64,000 bases of DNA from Photobacterium toruni (GCF_024529955.1 NZ_AP024854.1:2232001-2296000); one strand, 5' to 3'. Shown: positions 9,654 through 19,806, counted from the stretch's first letter. Translations and numbers: made by a program. The notes: generated by a model not told the origin, from the sequence alone.

Positions 9654-10250
9654 TTACAGCTGTACGCCAGAGAAAGACATAAAGCCTAACGCCATAAGAC
9701 CAACAGTGATGAAGGTAATACCTAAACCACGTAGACCCGCAGGTACATCTGAGTATTTCATCTTCTCACGGATACCCGCAAGCGCAACAATTGCCAACAT
9801 CCAACCAACACCAGAGCCGAAGCCGTAGACGATTGATTCTGTGAAGTTGTAATCACGTTGCACCATGAAAGATACGCCACCGAAGATTGCACAGTTAACT
9901 GTGATCAACGGTAAGAAAATACCTAGTGCGTTATATAGCGGTGGGAAGAAACGATCAAGAACCATTTCAAGGATCTGAACCAATGCCGCGATCACACCAA
10001 TGAACGTAATAAAGTTCAAGAAAGAAAGATCAACACCTGGGAAAATCGCACCATCTTTAAGTACATAGTTGTACACAAGATTATTTAACGGTACAGATAA
10101 TGTAAGTACTACGATTACCGCAACACCCAGACCAAAAGAGGTCTTAACTTTCTTAGACACCGCTAGGAAAGTACACATACCCAAGAAGAAAGATAATGCC
10201 ATGTTCTCGATAAAGATCGAGCGAATCAATAGGCTAATATAATGTTCCAT
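9654..10250 (-). CDS. nqrE: Na+-translocating NADH:quinone reductase subunit E
   Basis: A 198-residue integral membrane protein with six hydrophobic helices, paired with NqrD as an inverted-topology homologue. Cys residues in the segments MCTFLAV and NCAIFGG correspond to ligands of the intramembrane iron centre shared with NqrD. It starts 7 bases after nqrD, within the operon. Confidence 0.98.
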   Translation of the reverse strand: MEHYISLLIRSIFIENMALSFFLGMCTFLAVSKKVKTSFGLGVAVIVVLTLSVPLNNLVYNYVLKDGAIFPGVDLSFLNFITFIGVIAALVQILEMVLDRFFPPLYNALGIFLPLITVNCAIFGGVSFMVQRDYNFTESIVYGFGSGVGWMLAIVALAGIREKMKYSDVPAGLRGLGITFITVGLMALGFMSFSGVQL

Positions 10251-10257
10251 ATTCCTC

Positions 10258-10890
10258 TTACTCCTTCGCTTCTATTTGTTCTGGACGGAAAGTACGAATA
10301 ATCCAGATCATGAAACCAATTAGGAAGAACGCAGAAGGAGCCAACAGCATTAGACCGTTCGGGTGATACCAACCGCCATCAGAAGCCAGTGGCAATACCT
10401 GCATACCAAATAACTTACCTGAGCCTAAAAGCTCACGGAAGAAAGCTACAGTAATAAGTACAAAACCGTAACCTAAACCGTTACCGATACCATCAATAAA
10501 TGCGGGTACTGGTGCAGATTTCATTGCGTATGCTTCCGCACGACCCATTACGATACAGTTAGTAATGATCAAACCAACGAATACAGACAGCTGCTTTGAT
10601 ACATCGTAAAGGTATGCACGTAATACTTCGTCAACCACGATTACTAATGATGCAATAATCGCCATTTGCGCAATAATACGTACGCTGTTTGGAATTTGAT
10701 TACGAACTAATGATACAAAAAAGTTCGAAAATGCAGTTACCAATGTTACTGCAATTGTCATTACAAACGCAGTTTCTAACTTAGTAGTTACCGCTAACGC
10801 TGAACAAACACCAAGAATTTGTAATGCAATTGGGTTATTGCTGATAAAAGGTCCAAATAGGATCTTTTTCATTTCTTTAGTATCAGCCAT
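10258..10890 (-). CDS. nqrD: Na+-translocating NADH:quinone reductase subunit D
   Basis: A 210-residue membrane subunit with about six helices. Cys residues in GVCSALAV and [11 protein letters not shown] correspond to the family's intramembrane iron ligands, shared with NqrE. The start overlaps the nqrC stop by 8 bases, indicating translational coupling. Confidence 0.98.
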   Translation of the reverse strand: MADTKEMKKILFGPFISNNPIALQILGVCSALAVTTKLETAFVMTIAVTLVTAFSNFFVSLVRNQIPNSVRIIAQMAIIASLVIVVDEVLRAYLYDVSKQLSVFVGLIITNCIVMGRAEAYAMKSAPVPAFIDGIGNGLGYGFVLITVAFFRELLGSGKLFGMQVLPLASDGGWYHPNGLMLLAPSAFFLIGFMIWIIRTFRPEQIEAKE

Positions 10891-11674
10891 TATTCAGATC
10901 TCCTGCACGTAACTTAGCAAGGTAAGGACCAAAGCCCTGAGCACCGAACCAGAAATCGAAGGTATGCTGTACGCCATTACTTGTTAACGTTGCGCCAGAA
11001 AGACCATCAACACCGTGCTCGCTACCAGCTGGAGCGCCACCTTTAACAATTTTAATTGCAGGCTTGAAGTTCATATCATATAACTTCTTACCAACAAACT
11101 GCTCACGCCATGTTGGGTTTTCAACTTCAGCACCCAATCCAGGAGTTTCCGCCTGATCATAGTAAGTGATACCGTCAATAGTATTACCATCTGTCGCAAC
11201 AGCAACAAATGCGTACATCATTGACCATAGACCGTTACCATGAATAGGTAGAATTACTTTTGTAGTCTGACCTGCTGCATCTTTTACAAGATATACCGTT
11301 GCAACGTTTGCACGACGAATGATCTTCGCAAAATCTTCATTTGCTGGAAGCGAAATAGATTCAGCTGGATTTTTCGCAGCACTACGTTGGTTGTATTGCG
11401 CCGCATTTTGACCATCAACTTCAGCAACATAATTACCCGTATCAATGTTTACAAGCTTAGGCTCGATAAACTGGTTGTACGTTTGCTTAATGTTAGTGTC
11501 TTTATTTAATAGACCTGCAACAGCAAGAATATTACGTTGTACGTCTAGTACTGCGTTTTCTTGTTGCTTTGGACGTAGAACAACTGCTGCTGTAGATACG
11601 ATGATTGAACACACAAGGCTCAATACTACAACAAAAATCAGCGTTCTTGAGAAGCTATCCTTATTACTTGCCAT
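10883..11674 (-). CDS. nqrC: Na+-translocating NADH:quinone reductase subunit C
   Basis: The 263-residue FMN-bearing subunit. One N-terminal helix (about residues 11-33) anchors a periplasmic domain. The flavinylation motif S-G-A-T-L-T places covalent FMN on T229, the ApbE target. I chose the ATG at 11674, which overlaps the nqrB stop by 11 bases and starts [10 protein letters not shown] as in other NqrC proteins; a longer frame to 11710 lies within nqrB and is unlikely to be used. Confidence 0.97.
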   Translation of the reverse strand: MASNKDSFSRTLIFVVVLSLVCSIIVSTAAVVLRPKQQENAVLDVQRNILAVAGLLNKDTNIKQTYNQFIEPKLVNIDTGNYVAEVDGQNAAQYNQRSAAKNPAESISLPANEDFAKIIRRANVATVYLVKDAAGQTTKVILPIHGNGLWSMMYAFVAVATDGNTIDGITYYDQAETPGLGAEVENPTWREQFVGKKLYDMNFKPAIKIVKGGAPAGSEHGVDGLSGATLTSNGVQHTFDFWFGAQGFGPYLAKLRAGDLNNG

Positions 11675-12908
11675 GACGAGCCAGTCTCCGTTTGATGTTG
11701 CCTTGAACAACTAGGTTGTCAAATAGAGGTGCAAATAGGTTAGCAAATAGAATCGCTAGCATCATGCCTTCTGGGTATGCAGGGTTAACTACACGTACCA
11801 TTACAGCCATTGCACCTATCAGTGCGCCGTACCACCATTTTGCTTTATTGGTGAACGCAGCCGACACTGGATCTGTCGCCATAAACATCATACCAAACGC
11901 AAAACCACCTAGAACTAGGTGCCATTGCCAAGGCATGTTAAACATTGGGTTAGTATCAGAACCAATGATATTAAATAGCGTTGCAACAACGATCATACCG
12001 ATCATTGTACCAGCGATAATACGCCATGAAGCAATGCCCATAACAACAATGAACACACCACCGATTAAGATAGCAAGTGTTGATACTTCACCAATTGAAC
12101 CTGGAAGATGACCAACGAAAGCGTCCATCCAAGTGATTGATTGACCAGTAATAGTGTTAACTACGTCTGCTTGACCACCTTGAGACCACTGACTTAGCGG
12201 TGTCGCGCCAGAGAAACCATCCGCCGCATTCCATACTAGGTCGCCAGAAATCTGACCTGGGTATGCGAAGAATAGGAAAGCACGACCAGCAAGTGCTGGG
12301 TTAAGGAAGTTACGACCGGTACCACCAAAAATTTCTTTTGCGACAACAACACCAAAGGTAATACCTAAAGCTGCTTGCCAAAGTGGTAGTGTTGGCGGAA
12401 CGATCAATGCAAAAAGAATAGAAGTTACAAAGAAACCTTCGTTAACTTCATGCTTACGTACCATACAGAACAACACTTCCCAGAAACCACCAACCGCAAA
12501 GACAACTGCGTAGATAGGTAGGAAGTAAGTTGCACCTAGTAGCATCTTGCTACCCCAACCAGCAGATGCTGATAGAGTACCGCCTAGCATCTGGGTAAAC
12601 CAGTAATGCCAGTCAGCAGCAATAATTGCTGTTAATTTGTCAGCTGTGTATAAGTGGTTAAGACCAGCAATAGCTTGATCACCAACATTATACATACCCC
12701 AGAACATCGCAGGGAATACAGCAAACCATACCATGATCATGATACGTTTAAGATCGATGCTATCACGAACATGCGCAGATGAACGCGTCACTTGTCCTGG
12801 CGTATACATAAGAGTGGCAAACGCTTCATACAACGCAAACCAACGCTCATGCTTACCACCTGGTTCAAAGTGGTGCTCGATGCCTTCGAGGAAATTCTTG
12901 AAACCCAT
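11664..12908 (-). CDS. nqrB: Na+-translocating NADH:quinone reductase subunit B
   Basis: The 414-residue largest membrane subunit, with about ten helices. It carries the flavinylation motif S233-G-A-T236, the same position as in Vibrio cholerae, so covalent FMN on T236 is expected. It also holds the Na+ channel and the non-covalent riboflavin site in characterised homologues. It starts 3 bases after nqrA and overlaps nqrC. Confidence 0.98.
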   Translation of the reverse strand: MGFKNFLEGIEHHFEPGGKHERWFALYEAFATLMYTPGQVTRSSAHVRDSIDLKRIMIMVWFAVFPAMFWGMYNVGDQAIAGLNHLYTADKLTAIIAADWHYWFTQMLGGTLSASAGWGSKMLLGATYFLPIYAVVFAVGGFWEVLFCMVRKHEVNEGFFVTSILFALIVPPTLPLWQAALGITFGVVVAKEIFGGTGRNFLNPALAGRAFLFFAYPGQISGDLVWNAADGFSGATPLSQWSQGGQADVVNTITGQSITWMDAFVGHLPGSIGEVSTLAILIGGVFIVVMGIASWRIIAGTMIGMIVVATLFNIIGSDTNPMFNMPWQWHLVLGGFAFGMMFMATDPVSAAFTNKAKWWYGALIGAMAVMVRVVNPAYPEGMMLAILFANLFAPLFDNLVVQGNIKRRLARHGK

Positions 12909-12911
12909 GAA

Positions 12912-14252
12912 TTACCCTTCCTTCTCAATTTTGTCCAAACACTCACGCATCATTGGACCAAACTCATATTTACCAGGACACACGAACGTACATAGTGCTA
13001 GATCTTCTTCATCCAGTTCTAGTAAGCCCAGTTGTTGTGCACTGTCAATATCACCTGCACAAATGTCGCGCAGTAATAATGTTGGTTCAATATCAAGTGG
13101 CATTACTTTTTCGTAATTACCGATTGGCACCATGGCACGTTCACTACCGTTAGTCGTTGTTGTCATGTTGAACAACTGACCTGGGAAGAACTGGCTCATG
13201 AAGGCACGAGTAACAGAAAACTTGTTTTTACCTGGAACGATCCAGCCTAAGAATTCTTTCTCATAGCCTTCACGTAATGCAGAAACTTGTAAGTGGTAAC
13301 GACCAAGGTATCCATGAACACCTTCAGCTTTAACACCATTAAGTACTGAACCAGATAGTACACGCAGTTGACCAGGCATCATTTCTGAATCAGTTAGTTC
13401 AGAAATAGAAGCACCGATTTGTGTGCGTACTAAACGTGGATTCGTAACCACAGGACCCGCAAGAGCTACTACACGACCAGTGAAAATTTCACCAGTAAGG
13501 AACAATTTACCAAACGCAATTACGTCTTGGTAATTAATATTCCATGCAATATTCTTAACGTCTGCACCGAACAACATATGAATATGTGTACCGGCTAAAC
13601 CTGCAGGATGTGGACCATTGAATACATGTTCTTCAACGTTCGCTTCAGCTGAACGAGGTAGGCTTGCACCTGATTTACACACGTAAACTTTGCCGCTAGT
13701 CAAACGAGAAAGCACAGTTAAACCAGCAATGAACGCTTCACTTTGCTCATTGATGATAACTTCTGGGTTCGCCGCTAATGGATTAGTATCCATTGCAGTA
13801 ACAAAAATCGCTTTCGATTCTGAACCAACAGCAGGTACTTTACTGAACGGGCGCGTACGAAGCGCTGTCCACATGCCTGACTCAACTAACTGATCAACCA
13901 CAACTGCACGACTTAACTGTGCTAATTGTGCTGCTTCATATTTATTAAACGTAATTTGCTCATCACCTTCCACATCAATAACAACTGATTGTAGAACGCG
14001 CTTAGCACCACGATTAACTTCTATTACCTTGCCACTAGCTGGCGCAGTGAATTTAACGCCCGGATTCTTTTTATCTTCAAAAAGAACCTGACCTTTCTTC
14101 ACTACATCCCCTACGCGAGTATGCATTGTAGGACGCATACCAACATATTCTTCGCCAAGCAAGGCGACTTTAGAAATGGCATTGCCATCGTGTATCGCCT
14201 GGGTTGGAGTCCCTGAAATTGGGATATCCAAACCCTTTTTTATTGTAATCAT
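12912..14252 (-). CDS. nqrA: Na+-translocating NADH:quinone reductase subunit A
   Basis: The 446-residue hydrophilic cytosolic subunit and first gene of the operon. It begins [12 protein letters not shown], the standard NqrA start, so I used the ATG at 14252 instead of a GTG four codons earlier. Family segments [27 protein letters not shown] and [13 protein letters not shown] are present. NqrA binds ubiquinone and inhibitors such as HQNO in characterised enzymes. No strong Shine-Dalgarno sequence is seen. A leader of more than 150 bases precedes it. Confidence 0.98.
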   Translation of the reverse strand: MITIKKGLDIPISGTPTQAIHDGNAISKVALLGEEYVGMRPTMHTRVGDVVKKGQVLFEDKKNPGVKFTAPASGKVIEVNRGAKRVLQSVVIDVEGDEQITFNKYEAAQLAQLSRAVVVDQLVESGMWTALRTRPFSKVPAVGSESKAIFVTAMDTNPLAANPEVIINEQSEAFIAGLTVLSRLTSGKVYVCKSGASLPRSAEANVEEHVFNGPHPAGLAGTHIHMLFGADVKNIAWNINYQDVIAFGKLFLTGEIFTGRVVALAGPVVTNPRLVRTQIGASISELTDSEMMPGQLRVLSGSVLNGVKAEGVHGYLGRYHLQVSALREGYEKEFLGWIVPGKNKFSVTRAFMSQFFPGQLFNMTTTTNGSERAMVPIGNYEKVMPLDIEPTLLLRDICAGDIDSAQQLGLLELDEEDLALCTFVCPGKYEFGPMMRECLDKIEKEG

Positions 14253-14816
14253 ACGCACTTGCACTACATTAAAGGGAAAAAAGAATTTTCATATTGCGTA
14301 ATAAAGATACTACGTTCCTTGGCCTGATACCGATGAACAGGCAGTGACAGCAATCACTGAACGACTCCGTATCGCAACATCCAGTTAACTATCTCGCTAC
14401 AAACACTACTGCGCGAGTAATTTTTCAGCCCGCGATTCTACCATTAATTAACTCGTTTTTTCTATGGTAATCCACTCGATTACGAGTGAAAACCACGCAA
14501 CAAATAAGACGCAATAGGTTTATTAACTAATAAATATGATCAACTGCACATTTACGGGATTTTTTTACATAAATATGAAATTTAAAATATGACAAAATAT
14601 TTAACAATATTGCAAAAAATATCACTCATTAGCACATCACATCAACATAAATACATTTTTATCATCAAGCGTGTGATGGTTATTACTATTTTTACCATAT
14701 CATTAACATTTAATGGGTAATCAGAATAAACAACAATCAACAGTGTGACTTATTGAATATGTCATAAAAAACCGTTTGGTTAACGATCTTATAATTCTGA
14801 CTTCTTTATTATTTAT
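14253..14816. promoter_or_regulatory. Non-coding region between nqrA and bolA, with candidate nqr promoter
   Basis: No gene is visible in these 564 AT-rich bases, which lie upstream of nqrA and downstream of bolA. On the minus strand an extended -10 (TGGTAGAAT, 14435-14443) could start the nqr transcript and give a leader of about 175 bases. That leader would hold a small hairpin, CAGTGA/TCACTG (14342-14359). A perfect dyad, CACTCG-N4-CGAGTG (14473-14488), lies about 30-55 bases upstream of the -10 and could be a regulator site. The promoter is a guess from motifs. The part from 14520 to 14816 shows nothing I can name. Confidence 0.4.
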
Positions 14817-15122
14817 CTAATGTTGACCCCCATGGCATTTAGGTGATGTTGGTACATTAAGTTGTTGTTGCCATTCTGATTTTGTATAAGTATGAATAGC
14901 AAGCGCATGAATATAATTAGCCAATTCATCCGCTAAACACTGATTTACGGCTCGATGACGAGCAATAAGACGTTGGCCTTCAAACTGATCACTTACAACT
15001 ATAACTTTGAAATGACTTTCAGAACCATCAGGTACATTGTGCATATAACTTTCATTAATAACATCAATATATAGCGGAGAGAACGTGTGATTTAACTTTG
15101 TTTCAATTTGGGGCTGGATCAT
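14817..15122 (-). CDS. bolA: BolA family protein
   Basis: A 101-residue member of the BolA/IbaG family with the KH-like fold: [32 protein letters not shown] matches the conserved core, including the invariant RHR-type His. BolA proteins work with monothiol glutaredoxins in iron-sulfur handling and affect cell shape and stress response. I chose the ATG at 15122 because GAGG lies upstream at the right distance; a longer frame exists. It is divergent from rlmG. The C-terminal His-rich tail (KCHGGQH) is unremarkable. Confidence 0.93.
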   Translation of the reverse strand: MIQPQIETKLNHTFSPLYIDVINESYMHNVPDGSESHFKVIVVSDQFEGQRLIARHRAVNQCLADELANYIHALAIHTYTKSEWQQQLNVPTSPKCHGGQH

Positions 15123-15274
15123 AATATCCTCAACTAAAAAGCATTTTATTACCACTAATCATAATAATTACTCATTATTATGATATTAACTTGATAGATT
15201 TCCTTTCAAGCTTTTCACTGTTCTGCGAAAATGCTCTACTATTTCTTCGTCAACATACTCGAAAGTTATTCTTA

Positions 15275-16399
15275 ATGAAACCAGAGCTAACCTTGCATCA
15301 ACGTACTTTAACGCTAACCCGTTTTCCAGTACGCAAAAATGAAACCCTGCAAGCATGGGATGCCGCAGATGAATATTTGATCAACCATTGTCATACAATG
15401 GCGCTTGATCCTCAACGACCAATATTAATCCTTAATGATAATTTTGGAGCATTAAGTTGTTGGTTTGCAAATCAAGCCCCTGTAACAACGGTGACAGATT
15501 CCTTTATTACTCAGCAAGCCATTATTAATAACCTAAGTGTAAATAATTTACCGACAGTCACTATTATTGACTGTTTAGCTGATTTACCCACTGAACCACA
15601 ATTAGTACTAATTAAACAACCGAAAAATAATCGTCTTTTAAGTTGGCAATTACAACAACTTTGCCAAGTATTACCTCAAGACTGTGTGGTTATTACAGCG
15701 GGAAAAGTAAAAGAAATTCATTCTTCAACCTTAAAGTTATTTGAAAAATATTTGGGTACAACAAAAACATCATTAGCGGTAAAAAAAGCACGACTCATTT
15801 TTACTACCGTCAATAAGTTATTAACAGCGCCAATGCCACAGCCAACAAGCTGGGCTGTGCCTGAGCATAATTTAACAATAACTAATTATGCTAATGTATT
15901 CTCAAGTGATAGCTTGGATATAGGTGGTCGATTCTTATTAGAGTTTATTCCATCAAAATCACAGTATAAGGACATTATTGATCTTGGATGCGGTAATGGT
16001 GTGATTGGAATTAAAGCCGCTCGATTAAACCCACATGCCAATGTTACCTGTGTTGATGAAAGCTTTATGGCTGTAGCTTCTTGTCGTGAGAACGCGCAGT
16101 TAAACCTGCCAACAACAAAAAAATTTAATGTAATAGCATCAAACTGCCTTGATAACATTGATAATCAAAGTGCAGATTTAGTGTTATGTAATCCACCATT
16201 TCATCAAAACAACACCATCACCGATCATATCGCTTGGCAAATGTTCTGTGATGCTCAACGAGTATTACGTCAACATGGAGAGTTAATTATCATTGGTAAT
16301 CGCCAACTCAAATACCATGAAAAATTAAGCCGTATTTTCGCGAAAGTCGACACCATTGGTAGTAATGATAAATTTGTTGTATTACGTGCAATAAAATAA
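15275..16399 (+). CDS. rlmG: 23S rRNA (guanine1835-N2)-methyltransferase RlmG
   Basis: A 374-residue SAM-dependent methyltransferase. It matches RlmG (YgjO) from end to end: FPVRKNETLQAWDAADEYL at the start, a degenerate N-terminal methyltransferase-like domain, then the catalytic domain with DLGCGNGVIG for SAM and CNPPFHQ for the target base. It methylates G1835 (E. coli numbering) of 23S rRNA. I used the ATG at 15275 because the Escherichia coli protein starts at the equivalent place; a TTG 28 codons earlier extends the frame. It is close to RsmC in architecture, but the N-terminal sequence favours RlmG. Confidence 0.92.
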   Translation: MKPELTLHQRTLTLTRFPVRKNETLQAWDAADEYLINHCHTMALDPQRPILILNDNFGALSCWFANQAPVTTVTDSFITQQAIINNLSVNNLPTVTIIDCLADLPTEPQLVLIKQPKNNRLLSWQLQQLCQVLPQDCVVITAGKVKEIHSSTLKLFEKYLGTTKTSLAVKKARLIFTTVNKLLTAPMPQPTSWAVPEHNLTITNYANVFSSDSLDIGGRFLLEFIPSKSQYKDIIDLGCGNGVIGIKAARLNPHANVTCVDESFMAVASCRENAQLNLPTTKKFNVIASNCLDNIDNQSADLVLCNPPFHQNNTITDHIAWQMFCDAQRVLRQHGELIIIGNRQLKYHEKLSRIFAKVDTIGSNDKFVVLRAIK

Positions 16400-16407
16400 A
16401 CCAACAT

Positions 16408-16443
16408 TTATTGTCGTTTAAATTGATAGTTAAACGGCAATAA
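16408..16443 (+). terminator. Hairpin after rlmG, possible terminator
   Basis: TTATTGTCGTTTAA (16408-16421) pairs with TTAAACGGCAATAA (16430-16443) over 14 positions with one G-U pair and an 8-base loop. The following T tract is poor, so termination is uncertain. It lies 8 bases after the rlmG stop. Confidence 0.5.
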
Positions 16444-16479
16444 TTATCCACTTTTACTGACAAGCAAAGGGAATGCTTT

Positions 16480-17055
16480 ATGATCAAAAAATATTTTGTC
16501 CTAGTATCAACACTGCTATTAAGTGCATGTGCTGCTACACCACCAGCCCCTCTTGCATTAATGCCAACCGCTGTCTTTACGCCACAGCCATGGGCACACA
16601 ACAAGACCCTCAACCTCAGCTGTATTGACAAAGCACCCAATAGTTATATCGCGGTAATAGATAATGGCAGTACTGAAAATGTGCAGGTTATTCAGCCTCA
16701 ACAACCGATATCATTAACATTACATCACGTATTAGCACAGCAACTTGCAGGGCAAGGGTTTAGGATTAATAACCATGCAACTTCAATCATGGCAGTTACC
16801 ATTGAAAAAGCACTAGTCACAATAAAACAGGGACTCGTGAAATATAACATGCACAGTGAACTGCAATTGCAACTAAGCGTAAAAACACCGAATGGCCAGT
16901 TTATTAAACGTTACTCAGGCAATTCAAGTCGTGAAGATGCACTAACGGCATCGAATAAAGATATTGCAACAAGCATGAATAAACTCATCAATTCTATACT
17001 CAATGAAATCGCTAATGATAGTGAATTAAATAAATACCTTACGGAGAATATATAA
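16480..17055 (+). CDS. YajG-family lipoprotein
   Basis: A 191-residue protein with a lipoprotein signal peptide and lipobox LSAC (C17). The mature part resembles the YajG family of small outer-membrane-associated lipoproteins, whose function is not established. Its stop overlaps the next ATG (TAATG), so it is co-translated with the cyclophilin gene. In enterobacteria yajG is next to bolA and ampG, and bolA and ampG are both close by here, which supports the call. Confidence 0.8.
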   Translation: MIKKYFVLVSTLLLSACAATPPAPLALMPTAVFTPQPWAHNKTLNLSCIDKAPNSYIAVIDNGSTENVQVIQPQQPISLTLHHVLAQQLAGQGFRINNHATSIMAVTIEKALVTIKQGLVKYNMHSELQLQLSVKTPNGQFIKRYSGNSSREDALTASNKDIATSMNKLINSILNEIANDSELNKYLTENI

Positions 17056-17606
17056 TGTCACGTTTTTTATTCGCTTTATGCTTATTGGTAGCATTACCAG
17101 TTAGTGCCGCTACAAAAGTACTTGTTACGACTAATCTAGGTAATTTTACTGTTGAGCTAAATGAAGCTAAAGCACCCATTACAACCAAAAACTTTTTACG
17201 TTACGTTGATGATGGTAGCTATGTTGGTACTATTTTCCATCGTGTAATTCCGGGATTTATGGCTCAAGGTGGCGGTTTTGATCAAGCATTAAAACAACGC
17301 CCTAGCTACCCACCGATCAAAAACGAAGCTGATAATGGCTTACCAAATAATATTGCAACCATTGCGATGGCACGCACTCAAAATCCAAATTCAGCCACTC
17401 GTCAGTTTTATATCAACCTCGCAAATAATGATTTCTTAAATACCCAAGGCAACCGCACAGGCTATGCTGTATTTGGTAAGGTAATAAAAGGTTTTCCTGT
17501 TGTTGAAAAAATGGCAACCATACCGACAACATCTAATCCACAAACCGGTATGAGTGATATTCCACAACAACCGATTATTATTGAAGCTATGAAAGTTATT
17601 AAATAA
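17055..17606 (+). CDS. Periplasmic peptidyl-prolyl cis-trans isomerase (cyclophilin, PpiA-like)
   Basis: A 183-residue cyclophilin. Residues 1-18 form a signal peptide ending SAA, so the enzyme is periplasmic. Cyclophilin core motifs FHRVIPGFMAQGGGF (with the catalytic Arg) and SATRQFYINLANNDFLN are intact. It speeds cis-trans isomerisation of proline bonds during folding of exported proteins. It overlaps the preceding lipoprotein gene by one base. It could be named ppiA, but I cannot exclude a lineage-specific paralogue. Confidence 0.92.
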   Translation: MSRFLFALCLLVALPVSAATKVLVTTNLGNFTVELNEAKAPITTKNFLRYVDDGSYVGTIFHRVIPGFMAQGGGFDQALKQRPSYPPIKNEADNGLPNNIATIAMARTQNPNSATRQFYINLANNDFLNTQGNRTGYAVFGKVIKGFPVVEKMATIPTTSNPQTGMSDIPQQPIIIEAMKVIK

Positions 17607-17607
17607 T

Positions 17608-17658
17608 GTGATTACGTCACCTGTTTATGTGCGTAATCACTCACGTAACAGGTGACGT
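17608..17658 (+). promoter_or_regulatory. Competing hairpins covering the ribosome binding site of the next gene
   Basis: Two overlapping perfect inverted repeats are seen. GTGATTACG (17608-17616) pairs with CGTAATCAC (17632-17640). ACGTCACCTGTT (17614-17625) pairs with AACAGGTGACGT (17647-17658), and this stem can extend inwards through TATGTG/CACGTA. The second contains AGGTGA, the only good Shine-Dalgarno sequence for the ATG at 17661. The two stems share bases 17614-17616 and cannot both form fully, a layout typical of translational switches. There is no T tract. Confidence 0.55.
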
Positions 17659-17660
17659 CT

Positions 17661-18029
17661 ATGTTGACTCTTGCTTATAATCGCCCCGCTATACCAGCAC
17701 AAGAACAAAGCTTACAGCAGTTTATTGCTGATAACGCGCCTGTTCTCGCTTTTAATGCGATTGCCGCCAGTCACGGTAATATTACTTATGTGCAACTACA
17801 AAATTTGTTTAATCATCAATTAGCACAATGGTGGGTTCTCCCTCATGATAATCCCCAATCTGCCAATCAATATGAAGCCAGTTATTGGGCCTTAATACAG
17901 ACATTAAATGGTATTAGTGATTATCAATTAATGGGAGACAGCTTTATTCAGCACAAAGTCGCAACCCTTAGCTGTTATTTACTCAATATCGGTCCCTGCC
18001 CCCAAATAGCCATGACAAATCGACCTTAG
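17661..18029 (+). CDS. Small conserved-looking protein of unknown function
   Basis: A 122-residue protein that I do not recognise. It has no signal peptide, no membrane segment and no metal-binding cluster. The composition is rich in Gln, Asn and Ala with several aromatics (QWWVLPHD, ASYWALIQTL). I chose the ATG at 17661 because AGGTGA lies five bases upstream; a GTG at 17652 is possible. The start is preceded by a strong hairpin that would hide the ribosome binding site. It is between the cyclophilin gene and ampG, so it may be co-transcribed with the former. Confidence 0.7.
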   Translation: MLTLAYNRPAIPAQEQSLQQFIADNAPVLAFNAIAASHGNITYVQLQNLFNHQLAQWWVLPHDNPQSANQYEASYWALIQTLNGISDYQLMGDSFIQHKVATLSCYLLNIGPCPQIAMTNRP

Positions 18030-18208
18030 TATTAATAATTTATCTAAATTACCTATAAGACAGAATTAAACCGTAAAATATTTGTCTGAAAATCATCAAG
18101 TCAATGCGTAAGAAACTGAGAGCTGATAAGCTTTCAATTCACAATCGAAATTTTAAAAATTCAATACCCTCGCGACGAGTATTGTTACCCTGATTTCCAG
18201 AGGAATAT

Positions 18209-19597
18209 ATGGATAAAGCGGCACCTCAACAAAATACTCAGGGCTGGCGAGTATACGCTAACCCTAAAGCCTTGATCATGTTAGCCCTTGGATTCTCATC
18301 AGGATTACCGATCTTATTGGTCTTTGGTACGCTGTCTTTTTGGCTTCGTGAAGCTGATGTAAGTAAAACAAGTATTGGTTTTTTTAGCTGGGTCGCTTTA
18401 GCTTATGGTTTTAAATGGGCTTGGTCGCCATTAGTCGATCGTTTTCCATTACCTGTTTTTTCTCGTCTCTTTGGTCGTCGTCGCGGTTGGATGCTATTTT
18501 CACAAATTATAATTATATTATCATTGTGTGGCATGGCATTAAGTAACCCTCAAACAGACTTATTTCAATTTGCTATTTTTGCCATTCTGGTCGCTTTTGC
18601 CTCTGCAACTCAAGATATTGTTATTGATGCTTTTCGTATTGAACTGGCAACGGAGCGCATGCAAGCGGCATTATCAGCAACCTATTTAGCCGGTTATCGC
18701 TTAGCAATGATCATGGCAGGTGCTGGTGCATTAGCTTTTGCTGCTTGGTTCGGCTCAGATACCGGTTATGATCCAAGTGGCTGGCAAAGTGCCTACTTTA
18801 TCATGGCGGCAATGATGCTTATTGGCGTTATTACTACTTTTATTGTCAAAGAACCCACCATTGATAATAGTGCAATAAATAAAATAGAAACCGATTATAA
18901 ACTGGAACTTATCAATAAAGGCTACAGTAAGCATCATGCCAATTTAAGTGCTTGGTTTTACACTGCTGTTATTATGCCATTTCGAGATTTCTTTCAGCGT
19001 TATGGAAAAAATGCACTCTTAATTCTATTGTTAATCAGCTGCTATCGTATTTCCGATATCGTGATGGGCGTCATGTCGAATGTGTTTTATGTTGATATGG
19101 GATTTACTAAAAACGAAGTAGCATCAATTTCAAAAGTTTTTGGTGTCGCAATGACTATTGCGGGTGCAGGGCTAGGCGGTATTTTAGTCAGTAAATTTGG
19201 CACGCTTAAAATACTCGCCCTCGGTGCACTATTATCAGCGATCACGAACTTATTATTTATTATCTTTAGCTACGTCGGTAATAACCTTGAAATGCTAACC
19301 GTGGTTATTTCAGCAGATAATCTAGGTGCAGGTATAGCAACCGCTGCATTTATTACTTTTATGTCAAGCTTAACCAATGTCGCCTTCTCAGCGACTCAAT
19401 ATGCGTTATTTAGCTCAATAATGGTGTTATTTCCTAAATTTATAGCGGGTTTCTCCGGCGTTTATGTTGATCACTTTGGCTATAATGTATTTTTCTTAAC
19501 CACAGCTTTAATGGGTATTCCCGTATTAATATTAATTCGAATATTAGCTAATAATTCGGCCCTTAATATTACCGCGGCATCCACCCGTCAGCCTTAA
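18209..19597 (+). CDS. ampG: Muropeptide permease AmpG
   Basis: A 462-residue major facilitator protein with 12-14 predicted membrane helices. The N-terminal segments LALGFSSGLPILLVFGTLSFWLRE and ATQDIVIDAFRIE are characteristic of AmpG. It imports GlcNAc-anhydro-muropeptides from the periplasm for cell-wall recycling, which also feeds AmpR signalling where present. GAGGA lies upstream of the ATG. A 12-base-pair terminator stem follows. No ampC or ampR lies in this window. Confidence 0.95.
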   Translation: MDKAAPQQNTQGWRVYANPKALIMLALGFSSGLPILLVFGTLSFWLREADVSKTSIGFFSWVALAYGFKWAWSPLVDRFPLPVFSRLFGRRRGWMLFSQIIIILSLCGMALSNPQTDLFQFAIFAILVAFASATQDIVIDAFRIELATERMQAALSATYLAGYRLAMIMAGAGALAFAAWFGSDTGYDPSGWQSAYFIMAAMMLIGVITTFIVKEPTIDNSAINKIETDYKLELINKGYSKHHANLSAWFYTAVIMPFRDFFQRYGKNALLILLLISCYRISDIVMGVMSNVFYVDMGFTKNEVASISKVFGVAMTIAGAGLGGILVSKFGTLKILALGALLSAITNLLFIIFSYVGNNLEMLTVVISADNLGAGIATAAFITFMSSLTNVAFSATQYALFSSIMVLFPKFIAGFSGVYVDHFGYNVFFLTTALMGIPVLILIRILANNSALNITAASTRQP

Positions 19598-19622
19598 AAG
19601 CTATCAATAAAATAACCATATT

Positions 19623-19662
19623 AAAGGAAGTTAATATTAATTAAGTTAACTTCCTTTTCTTA
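19623..19662 (+). terminator. Terminator after ampG
   Basis: AAAGGAAGTTAA (19623-19634) pairs perfectly with TTAACTTCCTTT (19646-19657) and is followed by TCTT. It lies 25 bases after the ampG stop. Confidence 0.75.
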
Positions 19663-19762
19663 TGTCTAAAAGCAAAAAAATCAAAAAGCCGTTAGTCTAT
19701 TAAGTTTAGATAAAGTTCACTTGAATCATTCTTCAATGGATCAATATCACATTTTTAACTAA

Positions 19763-19776
19763 TGTAATCGATTACA
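19763..19776 (+). promoter_or_regulatory. Perfect palindrome TGTAATCGATTACA upstream of ompK
   Basis: A 14-base perfect palindrome with a central CG, the form of operators bound by LacI/CytR-type or similar dimeric regulators. It lies about 140 bases upstream of the ompK start in a 318-base gap. Which protein binds is unknown. Confidence 0.4.
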
Positions 19777-19806
19777 ATAGATCGTGATCACAAATAGAAA
19801 AGGATT

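Noticed and set aside
10883-11710. Longer nqrC start at 11710
   Set aside because: The added 12 residues are encoded inside nqrB and are not found in NqrC proteins; the ATG at 11674 gives the usual N-terminus.
11716-12111. Plus-strand frame of 131 codons inside nqrB
   Set aside because: It is an antisense reading of nqrB with no ribosome binding site or family match.
19788-19799. CRP site before ompK (GTGATCAC)
   Set aside because: The spacing is wrong: a CRP site needs TGTGA-N6-TCACA, and only one half-site is present.
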